Source: an uncultured Prevotella sp. (GTDB lineage: Bacteria > Bacteroidota > Bacteroidia > Bacteroidales > Bacteroidaceae). From it: a stretch of 52,789 bases of DNA. The position numbers and the translations under genes were made by a program. The stretch covers positions 1 to 52,789 of the forward strand of contig URDM01000010.1 in NCBI GenBank assembly GCA_900546575.1, read 5' to 3'. Below the pieces are notes generated by a model. That model did no database searches. It saw only the letters and a program-made list of their open reading frames with translations, and was not told the origin of the DNA. Shown here one piece after another: positions 24,812 to 33,062 of the stretch. Positions within the stretch are counted from its first letter, which is position 1, and each line of letters starts with the position of its first letter.

Positions 24812-25777
24812 TTAATATACAAGACCAACATTGTCCACCCAGAACGTGTTGCCTACAGTGCCAACGTATGCTCCGCCGTGGCTCGACGAGAACTGCAGCA
24901 CGATGTGTGTAGGCGTAGCGTCGGCTGGTGCCCATCCGGTTTCCTTCACGAGCACGCTCTTTCCCTTAGAGTTGCGGGCGTAGTCGTGAGAGCGCAGTCC
25001 CATAGTGGCAGCGTTGTAGAACGACTTGCCGGTGATGTTGCCGTAATGAATCTCGTAGGTAGCGTCCTCAACCCATCCGCCGGTAGACTTGCCGTACTTC
25101 ACAACGACGGTGCCTACGCGCTGTGCGGTGATGTTGCCGTTGGCGTCCTCGTGGCGCTTCTGCAGCAGCAGCATTGCTATGCAGTAGTCGGGTCCGGGCA
25201 CTGTGGTCACCTTGGAGAATCCCGTCTGGCGTATACGGTTGGGGGTTCCGGGCACGTGTACTTTGTAGTCGTAGCGCAAAGCCTTAGGACGATGGGTGAA
25301 GGGGATGCCGAAGTTGAGCGCCTTGGGGCCGTCCTTGGTGCCTGTGATAGGCTCCTTCATGTCGCCGAGGAATATGCTTCCGGCTGCAAGCACCTTGATG
25401 TTGATGAGTCCCAGAACCTTGCAGGTCTCTATATGGGTTGTCATCTTGGCGCAATGGCCCGATGCGTGGTTGTCGCGATATACCGAATTGTTGGTCTTGG
25501 TGATACCCGACACCTTAGCCATGACGTTGCTGGTACCCCAGGGCGAACCGCCGAGGTTGACGTATGGGTTGTTGCCAGAGAGCGATCGGTTGGGTCCTAT
25601 CTCGTAGAGGGTCTTGGTCTGTCCGCCGATAACAGCCGACTCGTGTATCTGACGTGTCACCCAAGTATCGAAGTTGCCATACTTGAACGGTACGAACTTG
25701 CCTTGTGCCATTGACGTGAGCGACACGGCGAGGGATAAAATGGCTGTCAACACAGTCTTGCATGTAGAATGATTCAT
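24812..25777 (-). CDS. Exported PCMD domain protein (putative carbohydrate metabolism)
   Basis: A 321-residue protein with a signal peptide (1-25, ending SMAQ). The body matches the PCMD domain (PF13201 type): FKYGNFDTWVTRQIHES, a jelly-roll-like middle with LRYDYKVHVPGTP, and the C-terminal FSSSHGGAYVGTVGNTFWVDNVGLVY. Such proteins are secreted or surface-exposed in Bacteroidetes glycan loci, and their biochemical role is unknown. It is the first gene of the minus-strand Sus cluster. Two direct repeats at 25815-25856 lie just upstream of its start. Confidence 0.82.
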   Translation of the reverse strand: MNHSTCKTVLTAILSLAVSLTSMAQGKFVPFKYGNFDTWVTRQIHESAVIGGQTKTLYEIGPNRSLSGNNPYVNLGGSPWGTSNVMAKVSGITKTNNSVYRDNHASGHCAKMTTHIETCKVLGLINIKVLAAGSIFLGDMKEPITGTKDGPKALNFGIPFTHRPKALRYDYKVHVPGTPNRIRQTGFSKVTTVPGPDYCIAMLLLQKRHEDANGNITAQRVGTVVVKYGKSTGGWVEDATYEIHYGNITGKSFYNAATMGLRSHDYARNSKGKSVLVKETGWAPADATPTHIVLQFSSSHGGAYVGTVGNTFWVDNVGLVY

Positions 25778-25814
25778 TGCTGTTGTGTTTTGATTAACTT
25801 GTTGTTATATTCTA

Positions 25815-25856
25815 AAAAATACAGTTCTTTTTACACCTTAAAAATACGGTTCTTTT
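25815..25856 (-). promoter_or_regulatory. Two direct repeats upstream of the Sus cluster
   Basis: AAAAATACAGTTCTTTT (25815-25831) and AAAAATACGGTTCTTTT (25840-25856), 25 bp apart and one mismatch in 17. They lie 38-79 bp upstream of the PCMD ATG. On the minus strand the nearer copy contains TATTTTTT, a weak -7 box. They could be activator sites for the glycan locus; no regulator gene is present in this window. Confidence 0.5.
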
Positions 25857-25891
25857 ACCTTTGATTTTCAGTTCAAACGGGGTGCATTTTC

Positions 25892-26001
25892 AAAAGGACT
25901 ACATTTGCATTGCAAAAGGGGTCCTTTTACTGTCCAAAAGGAGTCCTTTTGCCTTCCAAAACGAGTCCTTTTGCAGCCCGAAAGGAGTCCTTTTGAAATG
26001 C
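25892..26001. repeat. 22-bp palindromic array 3, 5 units
   Basis: Units start at 25892, 25914, 25936, 25958 and 25980, exactly 22 bp apart. Unit 1 is AAAAGGACTACATTT and unit 3 is AAAAGGAGTCCTTTT. A degenerate further unit may lie at 25875-25891. The spacer 25778-26248 has no gene and also holds the direct repeats and the terminator. Confidence 0.92.
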
Positions 26002-26147
26002 GGGGGGTGTCCTTGGGCACGACACATGGGATATGAGCCGTTGCGAGAGAGGCTCATCAGGCTGCCTGCAGGGCACGTAACATACGTTACAAAGATGTGT
26101 CGCAAATGCCGTATGTAGCTGAATTTAAGCCACAAAGGTAAATAAAA

Positions 26148-26195
26148 AAGGCTGAATGGAAACTCTTTTATTGTTAAAAGTTTCCATTCAGCCTT
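26148..26195 (-). terminator. Intrinsic terminator of the acetyltransferase-parE-protease operon
   Basis: AAGGCTGAATGGAAAC (26148-26163) pairs perfectly with 26180-26195. On the minus strand the stem is followed by CCTTTTTTATT, a proper T-run, about 55 nt past the protease stop. Confidence 0.8.
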
Positions 26196-26248
26196 GCTTT
26201 TTGGCTGTTTTGGGATATTATATAGGTGATTTAAGCTATACGTCCCGA

Positions 26249-27835
26249 TTATTTCGTGGCTATCTCTACAGCCTTCTGTACGATGCGGTTCTGCTCGTTC
26301 ATTATGCGATAGTACTCGTTCATGTCCCAGATGTCGCGTGCTATGAGCGCCTTGAGCTGCACCTTGAGCATGGGCAGGGTCTTGTCGCACTCTTCCTTCG
26401 AGTAGCCTTTGAGTTTCAGGCGTTCTGCCTCGTCAAAGATACTGTCGGTCATCGACTGCGGCACGGTATAGTTGCTATAGAAGTCGTCGAACGATGTATA
26501 GCGCGACTTGAGCTCCTGGCGGTGCTGGTCTACATAATGCAGGGTGGCGTTGACGATGAGCGAACGGGCTGCAATCTGACGATGCAGGAGGGTGTACTGC
26601 GTTGTGTCGAGGGGCACGAAAACGTCGGGCATGATGCCTCCACCACCGTAAACGGTGCGGTGACGGCGCAATGTCTGATACTTCAGCGAGTCGGCAAAGT
26701 GTATCGAATCGGCTGAGTACAGCTCGCCATGCTTGAATCGTTTCTCTATGTCCATAGCGTAATCCTCCTGGTCGCCCTTTGCATACGGCTTCTGTATGCA
26801 GCGTCCCGATGGCGTATAGTAGTGGGCTATGGTGAGTCGTATCATCGATCCGTCTTCAAAATCGATAGGGCGCTGCACGAGACCCTTGCCAAACGAGCGT
26901 CGGCCTATGATTGTGCCGCGGTCCTGATCTTGCATTGCACCAGCCAGAATCTCTGCTGCTGAGGCTGAGTATTCGTTGACGAGGACGTAAACCTTGCCCT
27001 TTGTGAGGCGGCCTTTGCCCGTTGCGCGGTATTCCATGCGTCGCTGGGCTCGTCCTTCGGTATAAACGATGAGGTCGTTCTTCTGCAGGAACTCCTCGAT
27101 TATCTTCACTGCTGCCTGCAGATAGCCTCCGCCGTTCTCCTGAAGGTCGATGATGAGGTCGCGCATGCCTTGCGTCTGCAGGGTGTCTACGGCCTTCATG
27201 AACTCGGCATAGGTCGTTGCACCGAACGATCCGATACGTATGTATCCCACATGGGGGCGTATCATGTAGTAGGCATCGACCGAATATACGGGTATCTTGG
27301 CTCGTGTCACGTCAAAGTAGAGCAGTTCGTCGACGCCACGGCGCTTGATGCCGAGCTTGATTTTCGAACCGCGGGGTCCGCGCAGACGTCGCATTATCTC
27401 CGAACGTTCCATCTTTACGCCCGAAATGGCGGTGTCGGCAACGGTGATTATGCGGTCGCCGGCGAGTATTCCTACCTTCTCTGAGGGGCCTTTCGACACG
27501 GGCTGTATGATGAGCAGGGTGTCCTCAACCATGTTGAACTGCACTCCGATGCCGTCGAACGATCCGTTGAGCGGCTCGTTCAGCGCCTTTGTCTCCTTGG
27601 CAGTGGAGTAGAGCGAGTGGGGGTCGAGTTCCTTCAGCATTCCGCGTATGGCGTCCTCGACGAGCTTCTGCTGGTTGACCGTGTCGACATAGAGCTGCGA
27701 TATGGCCATTTCGGCTAACTGAAGTTTGCGCAGAGGGTGCAGTTTCTGGGCGTTGACGCTCGTTACTGCCACTATGGTAAGGAGCAGTACAAGCAGGGCT
27801 TTGATTGTTTTCATTTGTTGATTGTTATTTGGCAT
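26249..27835 (-). CDS. S41 family C-terminal processing peptidase
   Basis: A 528-residue exported serine protease. A signal or anchor segment (TIKALLVLLLTIVAVTSVNA, about 9-28) precedes a PDZ domain (about 85-170, GDRIITVADTAISGV) and the tail-protease domain. The catalytic Ser lies in NEYSASAAEILAGAMQ and the Lys in GRRSFGKGLVQ, the Ser-Lys dyad of CtpA/Prc. It acts in the periplasm on C-termini of exported or misfolded proteins. A second in-frame ATG at 27814 would give a more compact signal peptide and may be the real start. It lies 5 nt after the parE stop, so it is the third gene of the operon, with a terminator at 26148-26195. Confidence 0.93.
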   Translation of the reverse strand: MPNNNQQMKTIKALLVLLLTIVAVTSVNAQKLHPLRKLQLAEMAISQLYVDTVNQQKLVEDAIRGMLKELDPHSLYSTAKETKALNEPLNGSFDGIGVQFNMVEDTLLIIQPVSKGPSEKVGILAGDRIITVADTAISGVKMERSEIMRRLRGPRGSKIKLGIKRRGVDELLYFDVTRAKIPVYSVDAYYMIRPHVGYIRIGSFGATTYAEFMKAVDTLQTQGMRDLIIDLQENGGGYLQAAVKIIEEFLQKNDLIVYTEGRAQRRMEYRATGKGRLTKGKVYVLVNEYSASAAEILAGAMQDQDRGTIIGRRSFGKGLVQRPIDFEDGSMIRLTIAHYYTPSGRCIQKPYAKGDQEDYAMDIEKRFKHGELYSADSIHFADSLKYQTLRRHRTVYGGGGIMPDVFVPLDTTQYTLLHRQIAARSLIVNATLHYVDQHRQELKSRYTSFDDFYSNYTVPQSMTDSIFDEAERLKLKGYSKEECDKTLPMLKVQLKALIARDIWDMNEYYRIMNEQNRIVQKAVEIATK

Positions 27836-27840
27836 AGATG

Positions 27841-29793
27841 TTATTCTTCGACGAAGGTGTCCTCGGGCAGGTCTTCTTCCACCACAAGATTGTCGATAAT
27901 GAAGTTCTGACGTTCCATGGTGTTCTTGCCCATGTAGTATTCGAGGAGCTTCTGCACTTGATCGGTCTTGTGCAGAGTGACTTGTTCGAGTCGCATCTCG
28001 GGACCGATGAAGTGGGCAAACTCTTCGGGTGAGATCTCGCCAAGACCCTTGAATCGGGTTATCTCGGGGTCGGGTCCGAGGTCGCGTATTGCCTGCTGGC
28101 GCTCCTCGTCGGTATAGCAGTAGCGCGTGATGAAGTCGCTCTTCTTCTCCTTTCCGGTCAGTCGGGCGTCGGCATCGGCTATGGCTTGCTTGTTCTTTAT
28201 CTTCGTTCGGCGGTTGCGGACGCGGAACAGCGGAGTCTGCAATACGTAGACGTGGCCCTTCTTGATAAGGTCGGGGAAGAACTGTAGGAAGAATGTGATG
28301 ATGAGCAGGCGTATGTGCATGCCGTCTACATCGGCATCGGTTGCCACGATTACCTTGTTGTAGCGCAAAGAGTCCAATCCGTCCTCTATGTCGAGGGCTG
28401 CCTGGAGCAGGTTGAACTCCTCATTCTCGTACACAACCTTCTTGGTCAGTCCGTACGAATTGAGGGGTTTGCCTCGCAGTGAGAATACAGCCTGGGTGTT
28501 GACGTCGCGGCTTTTGGTGATCGATCCGCTCGCAGAGTCGCCCTCGGTGATGAATATGCTCGACTCTTCCTTGCGCTCGTTCTTGGCATCTGAATAATGT
28601 ATGCGGCAGTCGCGAAGCTTTCGGTTGTGCAGATTGGCCTTCTTGGCACGCTCACGGGCGAGCTTTGTCACACCGGCCATTGCCTTTCGCTCGCGCTCGC
28701 TTTCCGTTATCTTCTGCTGCATCACCTCTGCCACGTCGGCATGTATGTGCAGATAGTTGTCCACTTCGAGCTTTACGAAGTCGCCTACATACTTGTTTAT
28801 GCTTTCGCCTTCGGGTGCCATCTGCAGCGAACCGAGCTTAATCTTGGTCTGACTTTCAAACATTGGCTCCTCAACATTGATGGCTATGGCAGCAACCAGA
28901 CCGTTGCGAATGTCGGTGAACTCGTAGTTCTTGCCAAAAAAGTCCTTGATGGTGCGGGCGATGTGCTCCTTGAACGCGCTCTGATGAGTACCGCCCTGAG
29001 TGGTATGCTGTCCGTTGACAAACGAGTGATACTCTTCGCCATACTGATTGGTATGAGTGAAGGCTATCTCTATGTCTTCTCCCTTCATGTGAATGATAGG
29101 ATAAAGGGGGTCGACGGTCATTGTGTCGGTGAGCAAGTCGGCCAGTCCGTTGCGCGAAAGGATGCGATGGCCGTTGTACATGATGGTTAGCCCCGTGTTA
29201 AGATAGGTGTAGTTGCGGAGCATTGTCTCCACGATGTCGTCGTGGAAGGAGTAGCCCGTGAACAATGTCGGGTCGGGCTCGAAGAAGATAAAGGTTCCGT
29301 TCTCGTCGGTAGTGTCCTCGGTATGGTCGCTCATGAGGTTGCCGCGCTCAAACTTAAGCGCTCTTACCACTCCGTCGCGATACGACTTCACCTCGAAATG
29401 AGCGCTCAAAGCGTTGACCGCCTTGACACCAACGCCGTTCAGTCCGACGCTCTTCTTGAACGCCTTCGAGTCGTACTTGCCTCCGGTGTTGAGCACCGAA
29501 ACAGCCTCGACGAGCTTACCCTGGGGTATGCCGCGGCCGTAGTCGCGCACCGAAACACGCAGACGGTCGTCGACATCGATTTCGATGCGACGACCGGCAT
29601 TCATCTTGAACTCGTCGATAGAGTTGTCGACAACCTCCTTGAGCAGCACATATATGCCGTCCTCTGGCAGGTTGCCGTCGCCCAAGCGTCCGATGTACAT
29701 ACCGGGACGGGTACGCACATGCTCCATATCGGACAGGTGGCGTATGTTGTCGTCGGTATATTGGACTGTTGGCTGTATGTTTTCTTCTTCCAT
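27841..29793 (-). CDS. parE: DNA topoisomerase IV subunit B
   Basis: A 650-residue ATPase subunit that, with ParC, unlinks daughter chromosomes. It has the GHKL motifs EVVDNSIDEF, GRGIP and GLNGVGVKAVNALS, and the Toprim motifs TEGDSASGS and DADVDGMHIRLL. The length fits ParE rather than a full GyrB with its insert. The ParC subunit is not in this window. The start ATG overlaps the stop of the upstream acetyltransferase by one base (TAATG), which suggests translational coupling. Confidence 0.94.
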   Translation of the reverse strand: MEEENIQPTVQYTDDNIRHLSDMEHVRTRPGMYIGRLGDGNLPEDGIYVLLKEVVDNSIDEFKMNAGRRIEIDVDDRLRVSVRDYGRGIPQGKLVEAVSVLNTGGKYDSKAFKKSVGLNGVGVKAVNALSAHFEVKSYRDGVVRALKFERGNLMSDHTEDTTDENGTFIFFEPDPTLFTGYSFHDDIVETMLRNYTYLNTGLTIMYNGHRILSRNGLADLLTDTMTVDPLYPIIHMKGEDIEIAFTHTNQYGEEYHSFVNGQHTTQGGTHQSAFKEHIARTIKDFFGKNYEFTDIRNGLVAAIAINVEEPMFESQTKIKLGSLQMAPEGESINKYVGDFVKLEVDNYLHIHADVAEVMQQKITESERERKAMAGVTKLARERAKKANLHNRKLRDCRIHYSDAKNERKEESSIFITEGDSASGSITKSRDVNTQAVFSLRGKPLNSYGLTKKVVYENEEFNLLQAALDIEDGLDSLRYNKVIVATDADVDGMHIRLLIITFFLQFFPDLIKKGHVYVLQTPLFRVRNRRTKIKNKQAIADADARLTGKEKKSDFITRYCYTDEERQQAIRDLGPDPEITRFKGLGEISPEEFAHFIGPEMRLEQVTLHKTDQVQKLLEYYMGKNTMERQNFIIDNLVVEEDLPEDTFVEE

Positions 29794-30941
29794 TACTTTA
29801 TATCTTTCTTATAGCACTTGCGGCGTTTGTGGCAGACACATTCAAAATCGCCCCACTGACCCTGCACGTTCTCGTTGCTCTCAAGCTCCACCTGCGACTC
29901 GCCCCACTCGAATCCGTACTTCTGATAGCGTGGAATGAGGTCGGAGAAGAGCAGCGCGTTGGCTCCCTTTGAGCGATATTCGGGCAGCACGCCGACAAGC
30001 AGTAGGTCGACGATGTTGGTCTTGTGGCGCTTGATGGCGCGCAAAACGTGTATCCATCCGAACGGGAACAGACGTCCACGCTTGCACTTGCGCAATGCGT
30101 AGGCAAGCGAAGGGATGGTGATACCAACTCCCACGAGCTTGTTGTCGGCACCTGCATCCTCGATGAGTGTGATGAGGCTGAGGTCGGCAAGGGGGAAGTA
30201 CATGTCGATGTACTGGTCGATCTGGCGGTCGGTAAGTTGTGAAAAGCCGTACAGATCGGCGTAGGTGGTGTTGATGAGTTCGAATATCTTGCGACCATAT
30301 CCGCCCTCAAAGATGTCCTTCTTAGTCACCTTCTTTACGCGGAGGTTGTATCGGCGCTGTATCATCTGCGCCAGTTTGGCGTGGCGCTCGGGCATGGTGT
30401 CGGGCACAAGAATCTTGTACTCCACATATTTATTGTCTACAATCCATCCCTCCTGTGCCTCAATGTGCTCGGGATAATATGGATAGTTGTAAATGGTAGC
30501 CATTGTTCCGAGCTGGTCGAAGCCTTCGGTGAGCATGCCTTCGGGGTCCATATCGGTGAAACCGAGCGGTCCTACAACTTCAGTCATGCCGTGTGAGCGT
30601 CCGTAATCTTCAACGGCTTTCAACAAAGCTGCCGAAACTTCACGGTCGTCGATGAAGTCTATCCATCCGAAACGAACCGACTTGCGGTTCCAACGTTCGT
30701 TGGCGCGGTTGTTGATGATGGCTGCCACACGTCCCACGAGGCGTCCATCCTTGTAAGCCATATAATATTCGGCATCGCAAAACTCGAATGCTGCATTCTT
30801 GTCTTTGCGCAGGGTGTTCACCTCATCGGTGTAGAGATTGGGCACATCGTATTCGTTGCCCTCATAAAGGTCATAATGAAAATCAATGAAAGTCTGGAGG
30901 TCGCGGCGCGACTCAACCTTACGAATTTCTACTGCTGACAT
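29793..30941 (-). CDS. GNAT-type N-acetyltransferase, Bacteroidetes family
   Basis: A 382-residue cytoplasmic protein. The N-terminal acetyltransferase-like part has YYMAYKDGRLVGRVAAIINN and FGWIDFIDDREVSAALLKAVE, then GPLGFTDMDPEGMLTEGFD. The C-terminal half has VDLLLVGVLPEYRSKGANAL, a GNAT acetyl-CoA-binding pattern. The tail is Cys/Lys-rich (FECVCHKRRKCYKKDIK). The substrate is unknown. It is the first gene of an operon with parE and the S41 protease, and it has a -7 box at 31043-31050. Confidence 0.8.
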   Translation of the reverse strand: MSAVEIRKVESRRDLQTFIDFHYDLYEGNEYDVPNLYTDEVNTLRKDKNAAFEFCDAEYYMAYKDGRLVGRVAAIINNRANERWNRKSVRFGWIDFIDDREVSAALLKAVEDYGRSHGMTEVVGPLGFTDMDPEGMLTEGFDQLGTMATIYNYPYYPEHIEAQEGWIVDNKYVEYKILVPDTMPERHAKLAQMIQRRYNLRVKKVTKKDIFEGGYGRKIFELINTTYADLYGFSQLTDRQIDQYIDMYFPLADLSLITLIEDAGADNKLVGVGITIPSLAYALRKCKRGRLFPFGWIHVLRAIKRHKTNIVDLLLVGVLPEYRSKGANALLFSDLIPRYQKYGFEWGESQVELESNENVQGQWGDFECVCHKRRKCYKKDIK

Positions 30942-31042
30942 CTATTCTTTTCTGTTTTGTTATATAACTCTGAAAAAGCGCGCCCCTCTTGGCCTTCAGC
31001 AGGGCACGACATGAAAAATCAATACACTTAGTGTTAAGAATG

Positions 31043-31050
31043 CAAAAGTA
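31043..31050 (-). promoter_or_regulatory. -7 box of the acetyltransferase-parE operon
   Basis: TACTTTTG on the minus strand, about 100 nt before the ATG at 30941. The long leader is AT-rich, and no strong -33 box is seen. Confidence 0.5.
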
Positions 31051-31160
31051 CAGAAAAAAGGCTAAACGAAAGAATATCAGCGGAATATTTATAATTATTT
31101 ACGTTTCGCAAAGCTACGAAACGAGTTTACTTCTTTGACTGACAAAGAAGTAAACGGGCA

Positions 31161-31230
31161 AGAGGGTTGTGTCAAAATGGGAGTTAAATATTCTTGAATT
31201 CCTACCACTTCCATTTTGACACATACTCTT
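31161..31230. mobile_element. Short MITE-like element with TGTGTCAAAA ends
   Basis: Ends are AGAGGGTTGTGTCAAAATGG (31161) and its inverted counterpart near 31210-31230, whose reverse complement is AAGAGTATGTGTCAAAATGG. Only about 28 nt separate them. The right end abuts the stop codon of the thioesterase gene. The ends are related to those of the elements at 34613 and 42384. Confidence 0.65.
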
Positions 31231-31634
31231 TATAGAAATCCGAAGGCTCGGTCGTAGTCCTCGCTATTGCCCAATCGGCCGTTGATGAGGCACACCAGTT
31301 CGACTGTAGCGCGTAGACAGAGGCGGTTGTCGGCCTTGCGGAAGATGTCCTGATTGAAGATGTAGCGCAAACCTTCCTTGCGTATGCCGAGCTTAGAGAC
31401 GAAGACGTCGTCGCTACGCAGCGGTGTCTTATACTGAAGATTCATTCGTGCCACTACGGGGTCGATACCCTTCTCGTGCAGACGGGCAAAGCTCACGCCG
31501 AGCGACTGCAAGTACAGATGGCGTGTATGTTCGGTATAATGCAGATAATTGGCATTGTTGACAATGCCCTGAATGTCGCACTCATAGTCGCGCACTTCCA
31601 TTTCGGTTTCAAAAACGTATTCCATATATTCCAC
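31230..31634 (-). CDS. Hotdog-fold acyl-CoA thioesterase (4HBT/YbgC-like)
   Basis: A 134-residue cytoplasmic protein. The signature is VRDYECDIQGIVNNANYLHY followed by TEHTRH, comparable to the YbgC/4-hydroxybenzoyl-CoA thioesterase motif, in which an acidic residue activates water. Further blocks are MNLQYKTPLRSDDVF and LRATVELVCLINGR. It probably hydrolyses short or medium acyl-CoAs. The start may be the Met at codon 1 or 4. Its stop codon touches a MITE-like element, and a G-rich repeat lies just upstream of its start. Confidence 0.88.
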   Translation of the reverse strand: MEYMEYVFETEMEVRDYECDIQGIVNNANYLHYTEHTRHLYLQSLGVSFARLHEKGIDPVVARMNLQYKTPLRSDDVFVSKLGIRKEGLRYIFNQDIFRKADNRLCLRATVELVCLINGRLGNSEDYDRAFGFL

Positions 31635-31636
31635 AT

Positions 31637-31680
31637 AAAGCCCTACCCCCAGCTCCTCCCCAGCAGGGATGGAAGTGGTA
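31637..31680 (-). repeat. G-rich dispersed repeat, copy b (diverged)
   Basis: AAAGCCCTACCCCCAGCTCC followed by TCCCCAGCAGGGATGGAAG. This is the reverse-strand form of the family, the most diverged copy seen. It lies 3 bp upstream of the thioesterase start codon. Confidence 0.7.
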
Positions 31681-31758
31681 TGTATTGGCTATACATATTA
31701 TTATAATTGTTTAATCGACTTATTAGTTGGTTTGTTCTATTTGTCAGTTGGGGTTGTT

Positions 31759-32553
31759 CTACAGATAGAATATTCCTTCGGGTCCTTCGTTCATGAGCAG
31801 GTCGAGTGCCGACATGTTGGGTTGGAACCCTTGGCGCAGCGTGTGCACCTGATAGTACTGGTGCGGAGTGAAGTCGGCATCGGGCAAAGGACGCTTCGGA
31901 CGGATGGCGTCGCGGAAGTCGTCGACGCGCACTTCTGCCCCACCCTCGCTGCTTAGCTGGGCTTGCAGAGCCTCAGCGTCGATGTATTCGTCAGACAACT
32001 GCACGTTGGGCTGAACGTCGAGGAGTTCGCAAAGCTTTTCGGTTATCGCCATATTGAAGTCGACGAGATACTCCCACTTGCGCTCGAAGAACGGACGTAT
32101 GTCGTCTTCATAATACACAAAGAACGGACTCTCGCCGTAAGCCGACACTATTGCGTTCCAATGCTGGTGACGCCACTCTCCGTGGTCGCTTATACGGATG
32201 TCGCACATGGGACATTTCGCTCCGTCGTAGCGTTCGATTGGCACGGTGAGGGCTTGCACTCCGTTGGCTGTTGCAATGAGGCAGCGGTTGCGATAGGTCT
32301 GCTTGCAGAAGTTGTCGTGCTGCTCTACAATCACGCGCCCATAACGATGGAGCTTCTGCATCCATTGGATGGGAGGGAAGTAAGCGGAGGATAAAAGTCC
32401 ACAAAAACCCAAAAGCCCTACCCCCGGCCCCTCCCCCGTAGGGAGGGGAGTGATATGCTGTGCTGCTTGAGAGTGCTGTGAGGTCTGAAAGTGCTGTGCT
32501 GCTTGAGAGCTATTTAATGATTGGGAGTTATTTGATACTTGAGAGTTAATCAT
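31759..32553 (-). CDS. WbqC family protein with repeat-derived N-terminus
   Basis: The WbqC core begins near residue 53 (LLSSAYFPPIQWMQKLHRYG) and runs to the end, with PIERYDGAKCPMCDIRISDHG in two blocks and FNMAITEKLCELLDV. WbqC-like proteins occur in glycan and lipid A contexts, and their activity is uncertain. Residues 1-52 come from repeat DNA: a Gln/Ser-rich stretch from short tandem units, and TPLPTGEGPGVGLLGF from G-rich copy c. No ATG exists between codon 1 and the core, so either the repeat supplied a new start or a non-ATG codon such as TTG near 32412 is used. Conserved order with lepB and dapB (interrupted by DUF559) is usual in Bacteroidetes. Confidence 0.82.
   Translation of the reverse strand: MINSQVSNNSQSLNSSQAAQHFQTSQHSQAAQHITPLPTGEGPGVGLLGFCGLLSSAYFPPIQWMQKLHRYGRVIVEQHDNFCKQTYRNRCLIATANGVQALTVPIERYDGAKCPMCDIRISDHGEWRHQHWNAIVSAYGESPFFVYYEDDIRPFFERKWEYLVDFNMAITEKLCELLDVQPNVQLSDEYIDAEALQAQLSSEGGAEVRVDDFRDAIRPKRPLPDADFTPHQYYQVHTLRQGFQPNMSALDLLMNEGPEGIFYL
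32411..32457 (-). repeat. G-rich dispersed repeat, copy c, inside the wbqC reading frame
   Basis: Reverse-strand orientation: AAAAGCCCTACCCCCGGCCC then CTCCCCCGTAGGGAGGGG. It encodes TPLPTGEGPGVGL in the WbqC N-terminus. Together with copy d it brackets the DUF559 gene in inverted orientation. Confidence 0.85.
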
Positions 32554-32589
32554 TCAATATTTGAAAGTTATTAATTCAATGCTTGAAAG

Positions 32590-32973
32590 TTATTCATTCA
32601 GAAAATCTTCAATTGTTTCTATAACGTTGTCTATCTCGTTCATAACCTCTTGGTTAGTGAATCGCATGACATAAAAGCCTCGTTTATTGAGAAACTCGGT
32701 GCGTGCCTCGTCCAGCAATTGCTGCTCGTCGGTGGAATGATATTCGCCATCCACTTCTATAACCAACTGTCTGGACAGACACGCAAAGTCTGCAATATAA
32801 TCCCCGATAACGTGCTGTCGGCGGAAATGATAATCTGGTATTTCAGCCTTAAGACAATCCCACAATAACGATTCCGCCAACGTCATCTCTCCCCTATTCT
32901 TCCTCGCATTGGCTTTCAGTATAGGGTAAATGTCGGGCGAAGCCATCATATAAGGACTATCCTTCTTGCTCAT
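32590..32973 (-). CDS. DUF559 family endonuclease-like protein
   Basis: A 127-residue protein of the DUF559 family, which has a Vsr/restriction-endonuclease-like fold. The key blocks are MTLAESLLWDCLKAEIPDYHFRRQ in two parts, IGDYIADFACLSRQLVIEVDG (the catalytic D and E/D positions) and LNKRGFYVMRFTNQEV. Nuclease activity is expected from the fold but not proven. It interrupts the common wbqC-lepB order and is bracketed by inverted G-rich repeats c and d, which suggests it arrived as an insertion. Confidence 0.85.
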   Translation of the reverse strand: MSKKDSPYMMASPDIYPILKANARKNRGEMTLAESLLWDCLKAEIPDYHFRRQHVIGDYIADFACLSRQLVIEVDGEYHSTDEQQLLDEARTEFLNKRGFYVMRFTNQEVMNEIDNVIETIEDFLNE

Positions 32974-33016
32974 ATAACATAATTTTATAAAACCAAAGTT
33001 TCCTCACCAAGAAAAT

Positions 33017-33062
33017 CACATCACTCCCCTCCCTACGGGGGAGGGGCCGGGGGTGGGGCCTT
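33017..33062 (+). repeat. G-rich dispersed repeat, copy d
   Basis: CACTCCCCTCCCTACGGGGG then AGGGGCCGGGGGTGGGGCC. It touches the lepB stop codon at 33062. It is inverted relative to copy c across the DUF559 gene. Confidence 0.85.
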
